A stretch of 64,000 nucleotides of DNA, from positions 124,001 to 188,000 of the forward strand of contig CANTFL010001446.1 of assembly GCA_947650285.1 (NCBI GenBank). The letters run 5' to 3'. A model generated the notes under the pieces. That model was not told the origin of the DNA and did not search any database. It saw only the letters and a program-made list of their open reading frames with translations. Origin of the DNA: Hyaloperonospora brassicae. Its lineage: Eukaryota; Oomycota; Peronosporomycetes; Peronosporales; Peronosporaceae. Of this stretch, positions 37,663-48,846 are shown one piece after another. A program made the position numbers and the translations under genes. Within the stretch, counting starts at the first letter, position 1; each line of letters starts with the position of its first letter.

Positions 37663-38522
37663 GGACGCGTAAGAGGAGGAGAAGGGCGCGAAGGGGATCG
37701 ACCCCAAGGGACGCCATGTGCCGGTACGTCTGCCGCGACTATAACGTCAACAAGTGCAGTCAGTAGTGTCAAGTGACCTCTGCGACTCGAACGTGCGACT
37801 GGCTATGTGCAGTACGCATCCCTTCGCGCGGGCAGTTGCTGCGACCTTCGTGCCACTGTCCCCTGCGCCGACGCGCCCCTTCAGGCACGACGAGCAGCTG
37901 CGGGGGAAGCTACGACCGACCGCGAGCGGGTCTCGAGGCACTTTTTGTTCGTTCCGGCTACTCCATCGACAGTTCTACTGCTCAATCCATTCGAACGACT
38001 CCTTACGAATGGACCAGTGGACCTATGGATCAATCGTTAGCTCGTCGTAGATACGCTCTGTGTCTGTCGAGCAGTTTTTCCGAGAGCTGTCGGGGTCACG
38101 CGTCTTGCTCGAACCATTCCGCTGCATACCCCACAGCTCTTCTTCTTCTTCTTCTTCTTCTAGTCGAGGAACGCTGTTCGAATCGTCGGCCAATTCCAAT
38201 GCGAAGGATCGATGTGGCTCTCCGGCCATGAGGCACGTTCACCATCGCAAGTGATTGACGACATCTCATGCTCCGGTTGATCCATGGAGTCGAGTCGCGT
38301 TTCCCGTGGACGTCGATGCACCAACTTCAACGATTTGGCGGACAACAATGTCGCAAGTTCCGAGAACCATCAAATGCAAATGTCTGCTACTGGCGCTGGC
38401 GGAGGGAAAATGCTGCTGCTGTTGATGCAGTCGAGCGGTCATGCGATACGCAACATGTTCGGTCGGAGCTGTAGCTTCTTGAGGGGAGAGGGAGTGAACG
38501 GTAGTGTTTGGCTCACTGAGAC
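37663..38522. other. intergenic with doubtful small frames
   Basis: Open frames on both strands include a minus-strand one at 38229-38023 with a glutamate run from a CTT microsatellite (about 38138-38161), and plus-strand ones around 38268-38500. They overlap each other and none is convincing, though part may be a leader or exon of the gene that follows. Confidence 0.35.
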
Positions 38523-38990
38523 ATGGACCGTAGAAAAGCTAAGGAGAGAACAGAGCAGACAGAGCCCGTTGGAAGATCTTCAGCCAACGCTGACGCAGCT
38601 GGAGGGACGTTGGTCTGCTTGGCTCTTCACCACGAGAGCCGGTGAACAACATGCGGCGTCCTCGCCATCCCATGGTCCGAATCGTATGGTGTGGAATACG
38701 TCAATGCAGCACAGCGTTTTCCACCGTTGCGTGGCAGGTGTGAGTGGCTTTTGTACGCGGCAAAGCCACTTGCAGAACGTATGCTCTTGTACGACGAACA
38801 AGCGGCTCTTTACACGTCTGACGAGTCAGTCAGTGTCAATAGCACCGACGAGCCACAGTCGCCACCACCAACTGACTGCATTTTGCAAATGCGACACGAA
38901 ATGATCTTCCCGCACATTCGCTCAACCTCCACATTGCCACGAGAAAACGGAGATGCATGTTGCCAAAACTGTGCGAGTCGTCTTTCCTGA
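38523..38990 (+). CDS. small unrecognised protein, two exons
   Basis: Exons 38523-38641 and 38738-38990, joined by a 96-bp GT...AG intron, give 123 residues with consistent phase. I do not recognise it. The N-terminus is basic (MDRRKAKERTEQ). The middle CEWLLYAAKPLAERMLLYDE looks helical, and the C-terminal half is polar, rich in Ser, Asp and Pro, with a CC...C cluster at the end. No signal peptide or membrane span. Its stop is only 15 bp from the stop of the convergent SUMO protease, so the 3' ends of the two transcripts almost certainly overlap. The upstream start is uncertain because open sequence continues. Confidence 0.45.
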
Positions 38991-39005
38991 CTGACTCCGT
39001 TCGCG

Positions 39006-42000
39006 TTAATATCGTACTTCTTCCGCAGACGTCTTGTCCTTGCGCAATAGATACGCCCTCGTGTCAACTTCAATGTACCGCTGGATCTGCTTCCGTGTCG
39101 CAGTAATGTCCTCAGCAGTGAATGCACTGGATGTAATCAATGCCTCGAGGTGCTTATCAGTAACGTCCTTGCAGATCACGCCCTCGTTCTGAGCCAGCAA
39201 ACCGAGATCCAAACACTTTTTCAGCATCACCTCAGCAAACTTCAGCACGTAAACCCCACAGTCGTAGCTGTTTGCTTGAAGTGGCGTCTCCACGCTCAGC
39301 GTCAGCACGCGATCAACACCGTACTCCGGCACTGACTGTGCTTCAGGTTCGCTCGACCGCTCTTCCGAGTTTGCCCACTGCATTCGCAAAAAGCTGTCCA
39401 CAACACCAGACATGGGAAAAGATTACCACTTGGCACCACGTGATCGAGCAGTGCATATCTACACAGCACGCACGCTCTTAGATTCCGGATGATAGCTGCT
39501 TTGCGGTGATACGATCCGAGCGGGTCCAGCACTGCGATGCATGAGAAGGCTTCCTAGATAATCGACAAGATCATCCAGAAACTTGGTGAGATCAACAAAC
39601 TCTCAGTCAATCGCTCATGAGGGTGATACCTCATTACTTGGCTCAGCTCCTGCGATGCCAGGGTTCAAAATAACGGCAAGACTCCAATGCACGCTAGAAC
39701 CATACACGCACACACACAGCAGTCACGGTCACGGTCAGAGCATGCGTACGCGCACTGATTCGCAGCGCTCGACTTACTCTTTGTTGATTGGAATAAATAT
39801 GATAGAGCGAGTGAATAAGCTCGAGCGTGACAGCCACGTCGACACGTTCTTGTACCCAGACTCGATACGTGCTCCTGCTGTAGAGCCTTTTCCAGCTCGC
39901 AATCTGGAGTAGAAATGTGAGCTCAGAAACAGCACCTTTTCCTGAACGAGTTCGTGGTCTCGGAAGGTCTCAAGCATCATACGTCTGCAACAAGCATCGA
40001 GAGATGATGAGTCAGTGTCACAACCAATCCGTCGCGTTGCTTCGCACTCGGCTCACGCAAACACCTGCGCGCACTTACTTGAAGTAATAATCGATAATGT
40101 TATCATTCAGGTATCGCCCGGGGTTCAGCCGCGACACATCACGGCGGACGATTGTGACGACATCAGTCGTGCAGGGTGGTAGTGGATACGTCAGGACAGT
40201 AATGCTGTCACCAATGCATTCTTCGTCCGACTCCGGTGTGCTATGACAGACCACGCACAACAAACAGCTCAGCTTACACCATTCCAAACAGTACACATCA
40301 CTAGCCCGTACATACCCGACTATTTCACCAGTGCTATTCCGTCTTCGACGAAGCTGACTTGGCTTATAACTGAAGGGTTGATGTACCAGAGCTCGAAGAT
40401 ACCCCTTTGCATGTTCCTTATCGTCTCTGCCCGCACAATACACGTAAGCTTACAGATCATGCGTTGTCAGACATGATTGAGCGGTACCGTACATCATTTG
40501 TATGTCGGCGTGACCTCGTAGAATACCAATGACATTGCCAAGACTATTTCCCGACGCAGTCTCCATTGGACAGAAAATCACATATCCTCTTGAGACATCT
40601 GAGTCCCACGCATGACGATCACACACGTCAAATTAGCGCTCATCATTCACACCGCTTCTTTGTGTTCAAGCCACATTCTCGTACCGGAGCTGGTGGGATC
40701 GTAGAAGTCTTTCGCCGCAGCATGATCAAGCGGCGGCAATTTCAAAGCGATATACGACGCTTCTTCCTGCAAATGGCTCGTTCTGTCAGTCTCGTCGACA
40801 GTGACTTGTGCATCCGCCGCGGTCTCCATTGACACATTGTGCGATCTACCGATAATCAAGAGAAACTGGTCAAGATACACGCAAGCTCTACATCACAGAA
40901 AAAAGTGAGCCGACAGACGTACCTAACATCGTGTAAGTGTTCGAGTTCCAGTACGTAGTGTTGCTCAAAAGGCCACGCTTCATACTTCCCTCGAATGTTC
41001 CGCATGCACATCCGGTCACTCTGGAAGTACAAGTCGACCGTAACCTGGAACAATCCAATCGCCGCGTCACAATCAATTATTCGCGCCACAGCCTGTGACG
41101 CGATATCCTCCGGGTCAGCAACAGCCTCTGCTGAGTTGTCCGCCACATCAGTCCTCGCATCGTCGTTTTTCACCACGTCCCCAGCCGTTTCTACGCTGTT
41201 ACTGGCGCACTCAAAGTGCAGCACCGCTTCCGACTCCGAGTCCGAGTCCAACGCAATCGGCTTCGATGCTGATCCTTCGCTGTTCAACTTGCGTTTCTTC
41301 ATCGTCGCCAAGCCCTGACTCGACAGCGACGCTGACAGCAACGACGTGGGCGAGCAATGGAACGGATTCAGCTTTGACCTATCTCGCAAAGCGTAAGGAC
41401 TAATCACCGGCGACGAGCTGTTGCATGCATCTCGCCCACTTTTCGCCTTCTTTTCCGCCGAACCCATTGCCACTCGTGGCCCCTTCATCACACTCTCTTT
41501 TGCCCGCGCAGGCACCCCCTGACTCGAGCCTGCAGCTACCCTAGAACCGGCCTTGCTCATCAAAATCGGTGCACTCGCAGCTTCTAGCGACGAGTACGCG
41601 AAAGCCTTGGACTGTAACCCAGGGCCTCGGTTCGATATGGTGTTCTGCTTGGTCAACTTGGTCAGGAACTCGCTGTGGGTCTTAGGTGGCAAGAAGTTCT
41701 GATCAATATTGAGCAAAAACACAACAACAAGGACACGAACAACACCATAACAAGCACAACAGCACGTCAGTCACATGTGACTCACAACCGCAGTAGCAAC
41801 AGAGCTGAGGTCAATGATACAAAAAAAGTCAGCGTCTGTTTCGTAGTCGAAACAGAGCTGCACATAGAGCCACAGTCTTTACTTTGACAAGTACGTGGTC
41901 CACCAGATCCGAAGGAGTCGACGGTGTCGTGACGATCGAAGACCCCGGGGCCCGAATGGTCTGTCCACTGGCTTTTGGACGACTGGACGTGTACTTGGGT

Positions 42001-42391
42001 GCGTACGGCGTCGTGTCCTCGTGCTGTCCATCGCGGCTGAAGTCAAACTGCTGTCCGTACGGGTCGTCCCAACAACGAGTGTACCCACTAGTGGAGCTAC
42101 ATGCAGCATCATGCGGACAAGGTTAGCTTGTTTTTGTACGACCGAGATATTCCCAATCGACCACAATTCGCGTGCGTACAAATGACACCCAACCAAAAAG
42201 CAAAAATGGCCTTAATAAAAATGGACGCACGCGGATCGCCGGCCCCGTCGGTGGTGCTCGGACGCGACGGTCGAGAGCTCGAGTGTGTTTGGGTACCGGA
42301 GGTTGAAACAGCCGCTGTTGCGCTGTTCAGACGCGGTGGATGAATGGTATCGTGCGCCAAAGCGTCGACGCTGTTCGCGCTGGTCGTTCAT
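39006..42391 (-). CDS. Ulp2/SENP6-7-type SUMO protease (C48 peptidase)
   Basis: Eleven exons (42391-42297, 42096-41883, 41698-40923, 40845-40685, 40598-40515, 40448-40316, 40240-40079, 39984-39778, 39693-39630, 39553-39474, 39393-39006) give 787 residues with every junction in phase. The enzyme removes SUMO from proteins, usually in the nucleus. The catalytic domain occupies the C-terminal third: RLNPGRYLNDNIIDYYFK, then IIFIPINKDVHWSLAV with the active His at about 613, IAVLDPLG with Asp about 642, and LQANSYDCGVYVL with Gln 698 and Cys 704. The YPLPP lead-in and ILND-type motif favour the Ulp2/SENP6-7 branch. The N-terminal ~480 residues are mostly disordered, with a KKRKLNSEG patch that may be a nuclear signal and an acidic serine run (DSDSESE) resembling a SUMO-interacting site. 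An in-frame ATG at 42454 would add 21 basic residues. Confidence 0.88.
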
Positions 42392-42459
42392 TCTGTAACT
42401 CTGGCGCGTCGGTCGAAGTCGGAGTCGTCGACTTTTTATCCGGATACGCGGCATCCATT

Positions 42460-44188
42460 GTCCGTATAAAGCTGCATGGATAGTTGCGACCTCTCGAAAC
42501 GCATGGACTCAGTGTGTGAATACAGCATACGATACAGGTCAAAATGAAACGCAAGAGGGTCGTCGCGTTATGTCGACAACGAATTAACGATAGTGTATAG
42601 CGTATAGTGTATGTATACTGACGGACCGGCGTTTGGTCGCGAGTGCTCTGTTTTCAATGGGCTGCACAAGTCATCGGCAATATGGTATTTGTGACCAGGT
42701 GGTTCTCGTTTTCCGCGCTGACTGAACTGCACGCACACAATTTAGACTAAGGAGCGAACGGTTCGCACCGCAGAGCAGCTGTGTGGATGCAGTTGAAGGT
42801 GCGCTGAATAGTTCGATACTGAGCAGTACCACCACATCGTCGGGAGATGAGGAGGAGAGTCCGAGACAACTACCGAAAAGGCCAAACAGCAAATTGTCTC
42901 ACTCGATCAGCTTGAGGTTCCCCACTTCTGTTCCAAAGAAGTGTCGTGGGTTGAGCAGCTCGTGCTGCAAAGAGCGAGCGAGAGGACAGAGACAGAGAGA
43001 CCACAGAGATACCCATTGCCATCGTGTCTTGCGAGTCTGCAACCGCATGCTGCTCACAGATCGACGACATCGTACGCTCGCGTCTGGGGACAGACGGATC
43101 AGCTGCTGCCGTTCCTGCCGCGGTGGCCGAACGGCTGCGTCTCGCTCGAGCCGTCTTTTCGTTAAGAGAAGAGGAGAAAGTAGCCAGACGGCCACTCGGT
43201 GCACGACCTGCTGGAGGTCGGGAGTCCCATGTGTTGCAGACACCGACTGGCACTGCTCCGACACTGCCCTACAACAGCAGCTCCTGCTCCGACCGCCGTT
43301 TCATTTGACGAGGAGAAGGAGGAGGAAGAGAAGAAGGAGGAGAAGGAGGAGGAAGAGAACGAGTCATGCCGGTTGAAGATCCGTTTCGTGTCGTTTGGCT
43401 TTACACAACTGACATCATCTGCGAAATGTGTGAAAAGATGGGAGTGAAAGATGTGTATGCGGGGGAGGGAGAAGGAAAAAAGCAGTCAGCACTGGCCCAG
43501 CCACAGCCACAACTGGCTATGCGCACGAACCGATGCCTTCCACACGCGATCAGCTCACAGCTCACAGCTATGGCCTACCACCGCATCACTTAGACGGCGC
43601 GTTTGCTCTTCTCTGGCCGCCTCGTTCGCCTTTGTCAAAGTGCACAGTCTGTTGCGCTGGACTGAATGCCGCGTATGTCCTCAGTCTCGGTCCCGCTTGG
43701 CGCCACGTCCGACCATCTTCTCGCAAAAAAACGACTCGAGCAGGGTATCCAGTTCCACAGTGCGCTACACTCCACGTATCCCGCCACGACGGCCGCCCCT
43801 CCCTCCCGACATTCGATCTCGCAGGTCCCCGACGTCCGTCGGTGTGTGTCGTCGACGCGCGCCTTTTTTTATTCTCCCCCTTTCGCAGAAGTGGCGACGC
43901 GCGCTCCACCCCAACCGCGTTCGGTAAAGTCTCTGCTACGCCCGACTCGGCCCATCTGCTAGCGGCGCGTCCGTGAGGCTTTTCAACGTCAACAACCCCA
44001 CAAGAGGCACCTCCCACACACACATACTCATCATACATCCTGTGTCTACCCGCACCCACACACACACAAACACACACACATACCCAACAAACGTTTCGAG
44101 CGCTCGCAGCTCTTGTTACAACGCCATTGAGCAATCCAACGGCACCAACTTGTGCCGACCGTCTTCTCGCCGCGTCGATCAGTCCGTC
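42460..44188. other. intergenic, possible unmodelled small gene
   Basis: Plus-strand frames 42783-43376 and 43024-43308 have coding-like patches (SQIDDIVRSRLGTDGS; AERLRLARAVFSLREEEKV), and a GAG-rich tract at 43308-43363 would encode a Glu/Lys run. I could not join them with convincing splice sites or find an ATG, so I do not call a gene. A CA-rich tract lies at 44050-44090. The segment from about 43.6 kb is the likely promoter of the next gene. Confidence 0.35.
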
Positions 44189-44817
44189 ATGTCGGACGTT
44201 GTCGTTCCGTCCTTCTTCCCCACGCCCAGTGAACTTGCAGGCGGTCTGCGATGGGTCCAACAACATCCCGTCGTTGCGACAGCAGCAGCAGCAGCAGCGG
44301 CCACTGCAGTGAGTGTGCTGAGCTACTTGAAAGCAGCGACGAGCGACGACGACGACGACGTCGTCGATCGGACACGCGCTGACCTGAGCCCGTGCAATCG
44401 CCATATGAACAGCAGCAACAGATTGGACAAAGGCGAGGAGGTCTGCAGTAGCACCGAGAGCGACACGTCGACGCCGTCACGAGATCGCAGCCTGAGCCCG
44501 TGTTCCCTCAGTGTACGTGCTCGTGGCGTTGTGCTCGCTGTCTCCTCTCTCGATCGTTGTTACGATCACGAGGAGGAAGAACGAGGAGGAAGAACGAGGA
44601 GGAGGGTGTTGGGTGTTGGGCTTGCGAGTGTGTTGACAGTGTTTGTTGTTTTTTGTGTGCACAGTTTGGCCAGTTAGGGACTGTCGACGAGACTGGAGCA
44701 GGTGTCGAGTACAGTGACCAGGAGCACGCGTTGCACGCGACGAGAGACGGGGGAGGGATCGCGTCGCCCCAGTGGGGGTGGTACGTTTCCACGACGCCAC
44801 CCGAAGACCATTACTAG
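44189..44817 (+). CDS. small protein of unknown function, two exons
   Basis: Exons 44189-44512 and 44665-44817, with a 152-bp intron, give 158 residues in phase. Function not recognised. It opens with MSDVVVPSFFPTPSELAGGL, then an Ala run and an Asp run (SDDDDDVVD, about 52-60), a Ser-rich polar middle, and a tail ending SPQWGWYVSTTPPEDHY. The alanine stretch with VVATAAAAAAATAVSVLSYL could form a weak membrane-associated helix but is short. The aromatic WGWYVSTTPP tail is the best candidate for a conserved motif, because it is intact and follows an exact splice. The intron carries a GGAGGAAGAAC-type repeat. Confidence is in the gene model, not in a role. Confidence 0.6.
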
Positions 44818-45565
44818 GGCCGTGCGAAGCTCAGCTCGGATTTTTCTTCTTCTTCTTCGGCTTCTTGGCCTCCTTCTCCCCCTCCTTATTCCTCCTCTTC
44901 AACTCCTGTTGGGGGGGGGTTGAGCCGACAGTGACAAACGGACGCGTTCCTCGTTCTTGTTCAGGATGCAGCGACCTCAAGCGCTGCTGCGTACAACTCC
45001 CTCGGACAGCACTTATTTACCAGAGCAAGAAAAGCGAAGGAGCGAAGAGAGAGAAGCGATGCCGTGTTGTGCGACTGCTCCGTGGCCCTCTTTTCAGTCG
45101 GAGTGCAGTAGTGCACGTGTATAGTTCTCCTGCATCCGGTACCATAATCGATCGAGACCCGTAACCTATTACCACTTTGTCTTTCTGTATCTGCGTCTCT
45201 GTCTGTACGTACTCGTCAACCACTACGACAGCTGCTCTCTCTACACGTCGCAGGGCCAATCGCACTTGGCGTCCATACCAATCTACCAACAAGTCACCGC
45301 CACCTCTGCTCATACACTCCTCCGCGACAGCTTATCGCCGTCTCGAAAGCTCTGCAGCGTTCGTCCACTTACTATCCAAAGCCACGTAGCTGCATCGACA
45401 AAGACACTGTAAACGTCACGCAATGACCCAAACGAGTGCTGCAGCTGCAGTCGTTGCATCATTGTCGAACGTGAGTGAGAGAGTGAGAGAGTGAGGGTGA
45501 GTGAGTGTGTATTTCCATATGCAGTCTATTGCGTGTCCTAGTGCTAGCGCGTCTATCCCTTCTGC
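44818..45565. other. intergenic, no gene seen
   Basis: Contains a CTT-rich run (44850-44885), a G9 run near 44911-44919 and, at 45470-45500, a GAGTGAGA-type repeat. Open frames are short and unremarkable. It spans the 3' ends of the two flanking convergent genes. Confidence 0.4.
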
Positions 45566-47017
45566 TCATGCCATAGTGGCCTTGCGGTCGCACGAGACGC
45601 GACGCGGTCGTGTCAGCGCCGTCGCGTTCGCGGCCGCCGTCTCGAGCACCACCTGCGCCCCTTCGGCGCTCAGAAAGTTGTCTTCGAGCCCGAGGAACCG
45701 CAGATTGGGGCACGCGGGGCCCGCGAGCCACTGCTGCAGCTCTGGCACGCAATTGTCCGTCACGAGGTTCCCCCCGAGACACAGCACCTGCACCTGCGGC
45801 TGCGTCTGCGCCAGAGCCGACAAGAGCGCCCGCAAACCCGTCTCGCCAATAAAGTTGCGCCGCACGTCCACGCGCGTGAGCTGTGGTGCGCGTGGCGACT
45901 GCAACAGCCGTGCGACGGCGAAGGCGCCGACGTCCGCGAGGCTGTTGCCCGCCAAGAGCACGTCGGCCAGCAGTGGACAGCAGCCGGTGGCCAGCGCTTC
46001 GCAGAGCGCGCCGAGTCCGTTGCCACTCATTGTGTTGATAAAGACCGACACGAGGTGCAGTGTCTGCAGCGCGGGGAACGTGCCGGCGCGCAAGACGGCT
46101 GCCAGGGCCCCGACGGCCCATTCGCCGTCGTTCGACTGCGTCGTGGGGAGCTCAGCACAGCCCCAGGCGTAGAGCGGCGCAGTCGACGAGTCAACTGGTG
46201 CCGGCAACAACAACGACGTCGACGACCCCATAGCGAACGTCCCCTTCTTGTGCACCAGGAGGTGCTGCAGGTTGCGCATGCGGTGCATGGACGAACGCGC
46301 GGACACCCCGTGCGTCAACTGCGCGACTTCAACCGAAACGGTTTGGACGCAGGTGGGAAGGAACGCGGCCGCAAAGCGGTTGAGCTCGCGATGCCGCATG
46401 ACCTCTTGGCCCTCTAAGAAGGCAAAGACCAATCGGGTGCAGTCTTCGCCCACGGCCGCAAACAGTGATGAGGGTCTACTGCTGTTCGGGGAGCTACTGG
46501 CGGACGTCGAGGGGCTAACCCGTTGACGTTTGATCGCGTGGCAACTGCTGTGGCTGCAAGGGCTATTGCTGCTGCTCTTCGGACTCGGACGTTTGCGGGA
46601 GTGCCATTTCAAAGCGCTAGGACTGACCGCTGCGCCTTCGTGGACACTCGAAGCCACGAGGGACTGCAGTCGTCTGCGCAGCGTCGCCAAGTTGCTGTAC
46701 TCGGTGAGGGACCCCGCGCGCGAGTAGAGCGCGAGCTCAATGCGCTTGGCGAGCAGTACGGCGCGGCCGTCGTCGGTGGCTTTGCAGCGGCTCTGGGAGA
46801 GCTGCAGGATGCGGCGGACCATCATGCGGCGCTCGGGGAGGTGGGCCGCCGCTTGCCACTGGAGCTGGAGCTGCTGCTGCATGTGCAGTGCGTGGAGGCC
46901 GTCGGGAGGCCCTTTGACGGACGGACACTCGACAGAGTGTTTCCGTGCGCCGCTGTGACGAGAGCAGAGGAGGAGAGAGGACGACGGGGTCGGACGTGAC
47001 GGAGCAGGAGATGGCAT
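45566..47017 (-). CDS. KIX-like plus leucine-rich-repeat protein
   Basis: A single exon of 483 residues from ATG 47017. Residues about 62-121 (ERRMMVRRILQLSQ, then AKRIELALYSRAGSLTEYSN and LATLRRRLQSL) follow the KIX pattern of CBP and Mediator MED15: three helices with an EY before TL-R. After a Ser/Pro linker comes an F-box-like segment (DCTRLVFAFLEGQEVMRHRELNRF as two short helices). Then from about residue 300 there are leucine-rich repeats of ribonuclease-inhibitor type (LQTLHLVSVFINTMSGNGL, ADVLLAGNSLADVGAFAVA, TRVDVRRNFIGETGLRALL, VQVLCLGGNLVTDNCVPEL, LRFLGLEDNFLSAEGAQVV). No signal peptide. The likely role is a nuclear or cytosolic adaptor binding activation domains via KIX; this is inference. 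A later ATG (residue 46) is a possible start. Confidence 0.65.
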   Translation of the reverse strand: MPSPAPSRPTPSSSLLLCSRHSGARKHSVECPSVKGPPDGLHALHMQQQLQLQWQAAAHLPERRMMVRRILQLSQSRCKATDDGRAVLLAKRIELALYSRAGSLTEYSNLATLRRRLQSLVASSVHEGAAVSPSALKWHSRKRPSPKSSSNSPCSHSSCHAIKRQRVSPSTSASSSPNSSRPSSLFAAVGEDCTRLVFAFLEGQEVMRHRELNRFAAAFLPTCVQTVSVEVAQLTHGVSARSSMHRMRNLQHLLVHKKGTFAMGSSTSLLLPAPVDSSTAPLYAWGCAELPTTQSNDGEWAVGALAAVLRAGTFPALQTLHLVSVFINTMSGNGLGALCEALATGCCPLLADVLLAGNSLADVGAFAVARLLQSPRAPQLTRVDVRRNFIGETGLRALLSALAQTQPQVQVLCLGGNLVTDNCVPELQQWLAGPACPNLRFLGLEDNFLSAEGAQVVLETAAANATALTRPRRVSCDRKATMA

Positions 47018-47675
47018 TGGAAAGAGACGTTGGGGACTCGAGAGCAATCGAGTGATGGAATCGGACGGACCGGTCGCTCGTGTCGGGTAAAAAGAGGAAT
47101 GACAGTGTGAACGGACGGACGGACGGACCCTCGAGGCCGAGACGCTCTTTTACAGTCTACTTGAGGCGCTTTGTGGTTGTTATTGTGGTTGTTGTTGTTG
47201 TGGTTGTTGTTGTTGGGGTTGTTGGGGTTGTTGGGGTTGTTGGGGTCGATTAGTCCCTCGCGGCTTTGCTCGAGAGAGAGAGAGCGAAAAAAGACTGTCG
47301 GCTTCCGACTTTCGGCCTTCAACGTCTCCTCGAAGCGTTGAGGCTCTGTGGGGCCTTGTGACACGGCCCGCGCCGCCCCAGCTGCCCCTCGGGAAGAGCT
47401 GTGTACATGTCGGCGAGCGCGAAACGACGAGCAGCAGCGAGGACAGGAGCAGTGGCCTGTCTGTCCACCACGCGCGACAACGACAACGACACTGCCAACA
47501 GCTGGAAGCGCTACTTGCGACGCGAATTGGGGCAAGCGGTTAAAGCTGCGCACACACACAGAGACAGAAGCCACCGACACACTTCGGCGACTGTTTTTCG
47601 AGGGCGTTTGGACCGACCGACGACACACTACGACAGGCAATCGATGCTACTGCTGCTGCTGCTGAAGTTCATCGG
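47018..47675. other. intergenic with GTT/GGGTT microsatellite
   Basis: A GTT and GGGTTGTT tandem tract lies at about 47174-47247, with short GA repeats near 47272-47285. A CTG run follows at 47648-47663. Open frames here are mostly repeat-driven. This should contain the promoter of the KIX-LRR gene (minus strand). Confidence 0.45.
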
Positions 47676-47912
47676 ATGGCGTGGGAAAAAAAAGAGAGGG
47701 CGACCGACCGGTGGGACCACAGTTGGCGCGAGGAGGTGTGTTTCCAACGCGTCGCGCGCGACCAGCAGCTGCTGTCGACATGCAGCCGCCTGGCAAAAGT
47801 GTCTACGAGAAAAAAACGCGACCTAACGTTGCGGCTCGCGCGCGTTACGATCGATCCCGAGTGTCTTTGCTCTCGCACATGTAAAAGCTGTCGAGGCGTC
47901 ACGACCAACGAC

Positions 47913-47945
<33 letters not shown>

Positions 47946-48137
47946 GACGACCTGCACGGTCCACACGAAAGACAGGACCGACGGATTGCGGTTCAAAAAG
48001 GCCAACAAGTGGATTGCTCGTACGCATTGCTGCTCGCCTGCCGTTGTTTCACACATTGCGATGCGGTCACGAGCGCCAACAGAGAATCCGTGCGCGTCCC
48101 TGTAGTGAGTCAGTCAGTCCGTCAGTCAAAGGGCTGA
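47676..48137 (+). CDS. doubtful acidic-repeat protein
   Basis: An intact frame of 153 residues from ATG 47676. It starts MAWEKKERATDRWDHSWREE, looks helical and charged to about residue 65 (RLAKVSTRKKRDLTLRLARV), then has an Asp/Ser run (DDDSDDSDDSDDDD) from a GACGACAGC tandem repeat at about 47911-47952. The C-terminal part looks less protein-like. No family recognised. It may be a real short gene or open sequence generated by the repeat. Confidence 0.3.
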
Positions 48138-48782
48138 AGCGCTGCGATCTCCATGTATGCCATCAGTAGTCAGCAGGTTCCAAGAAACAGCGTGCGAACA
48201 AAGTGGCTTGATCGAGCGGGTCCATGGTAAGCACCGAGCACTCACATGGGGATATGTTATGGTTTTCCTGCTTAGCAACTCGGGTGCTGTTGCTCGTGCT
48301 GGTAGCAGTCGAACCACTTGGTGGGCCGTCGTCATCAACGAGCTTTCCCATGCCATCGCAACGGGAGAGAGGCTCGCGCTTCCCGCCGTGAAGGAACGGG
48401 ATTCGCTGCAATCTTTCGCCGTAAAGGGTGCGCGAGGCACGAAACTGGGCAAATCGATGCGACACGATCGAAAACTGGGCAGCAAGCGGGTCGGTTTTGG
48501 GCCCATTGCCACTGCATGGAGCACGCTATCGTGCGAATGGGCTTCGAAAGGCCCAGTCGAAGGCGGCCGAAAAAGGGTCTCGCACCCAAATCGCTCGTCG
48601 AGAGCCGGACGAACGGTAAAGGCCACAGTTACCTGCGCTGGACGTATTTGGCGTAAACAGAGTCAAAGAGCGAGTGGACGCTATGGCTCGAGGACTCATG
48701 TGGTGGTACGGACGGCTTGAGCTTTCTGCCCCGTTCTTCGTCTTCGTCTATGCCGCTTCGATCCCGTCGTCGGGGACTGGGC

Positions 48783-48783
<1 letters not shown>

Positions 48784-48845
<62 letters not shown>
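48784..48845. repeat. (GA)n microsatellite, about 30 units
   Basis: An uninterrupted GA dinucleotide run of about 60 bp. Similar but shorter runs occur at 49797-49830, 50451-50468, 54962-54978, 58348-58370 and 61354-61374, several just beyond gene 3' ends. Confidence 0.95.

Positions 48846-48846
<1 letters not shown>

Noticed and set aside
43586..44404. 272-codon minus-strand open frame
   Set aside because: It is rich in Cys and Val runs produced by the CA-rich and GA-rich repeats and lies antisense to the spliced gene at 44189-44817.
45423..45480. Short plus-strand ATG exon (MTQTSAAAAVV) followed by GTGAGTGAGAG, a good 5' splice site
   Set aside because: The only nearby acceptor (about 45531) leads into sequence antisense to the KIX-LRR gene, and the donor lies in a GAGTGAGA repeat.
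46822..47640. 272-codon minus-strand frame with Asn/Pro repeats
   Set aside because: Generated by the GTT/GGGTT microsatellite and overlaps the KIX-LRR coding frame; no ATG with normal composition.
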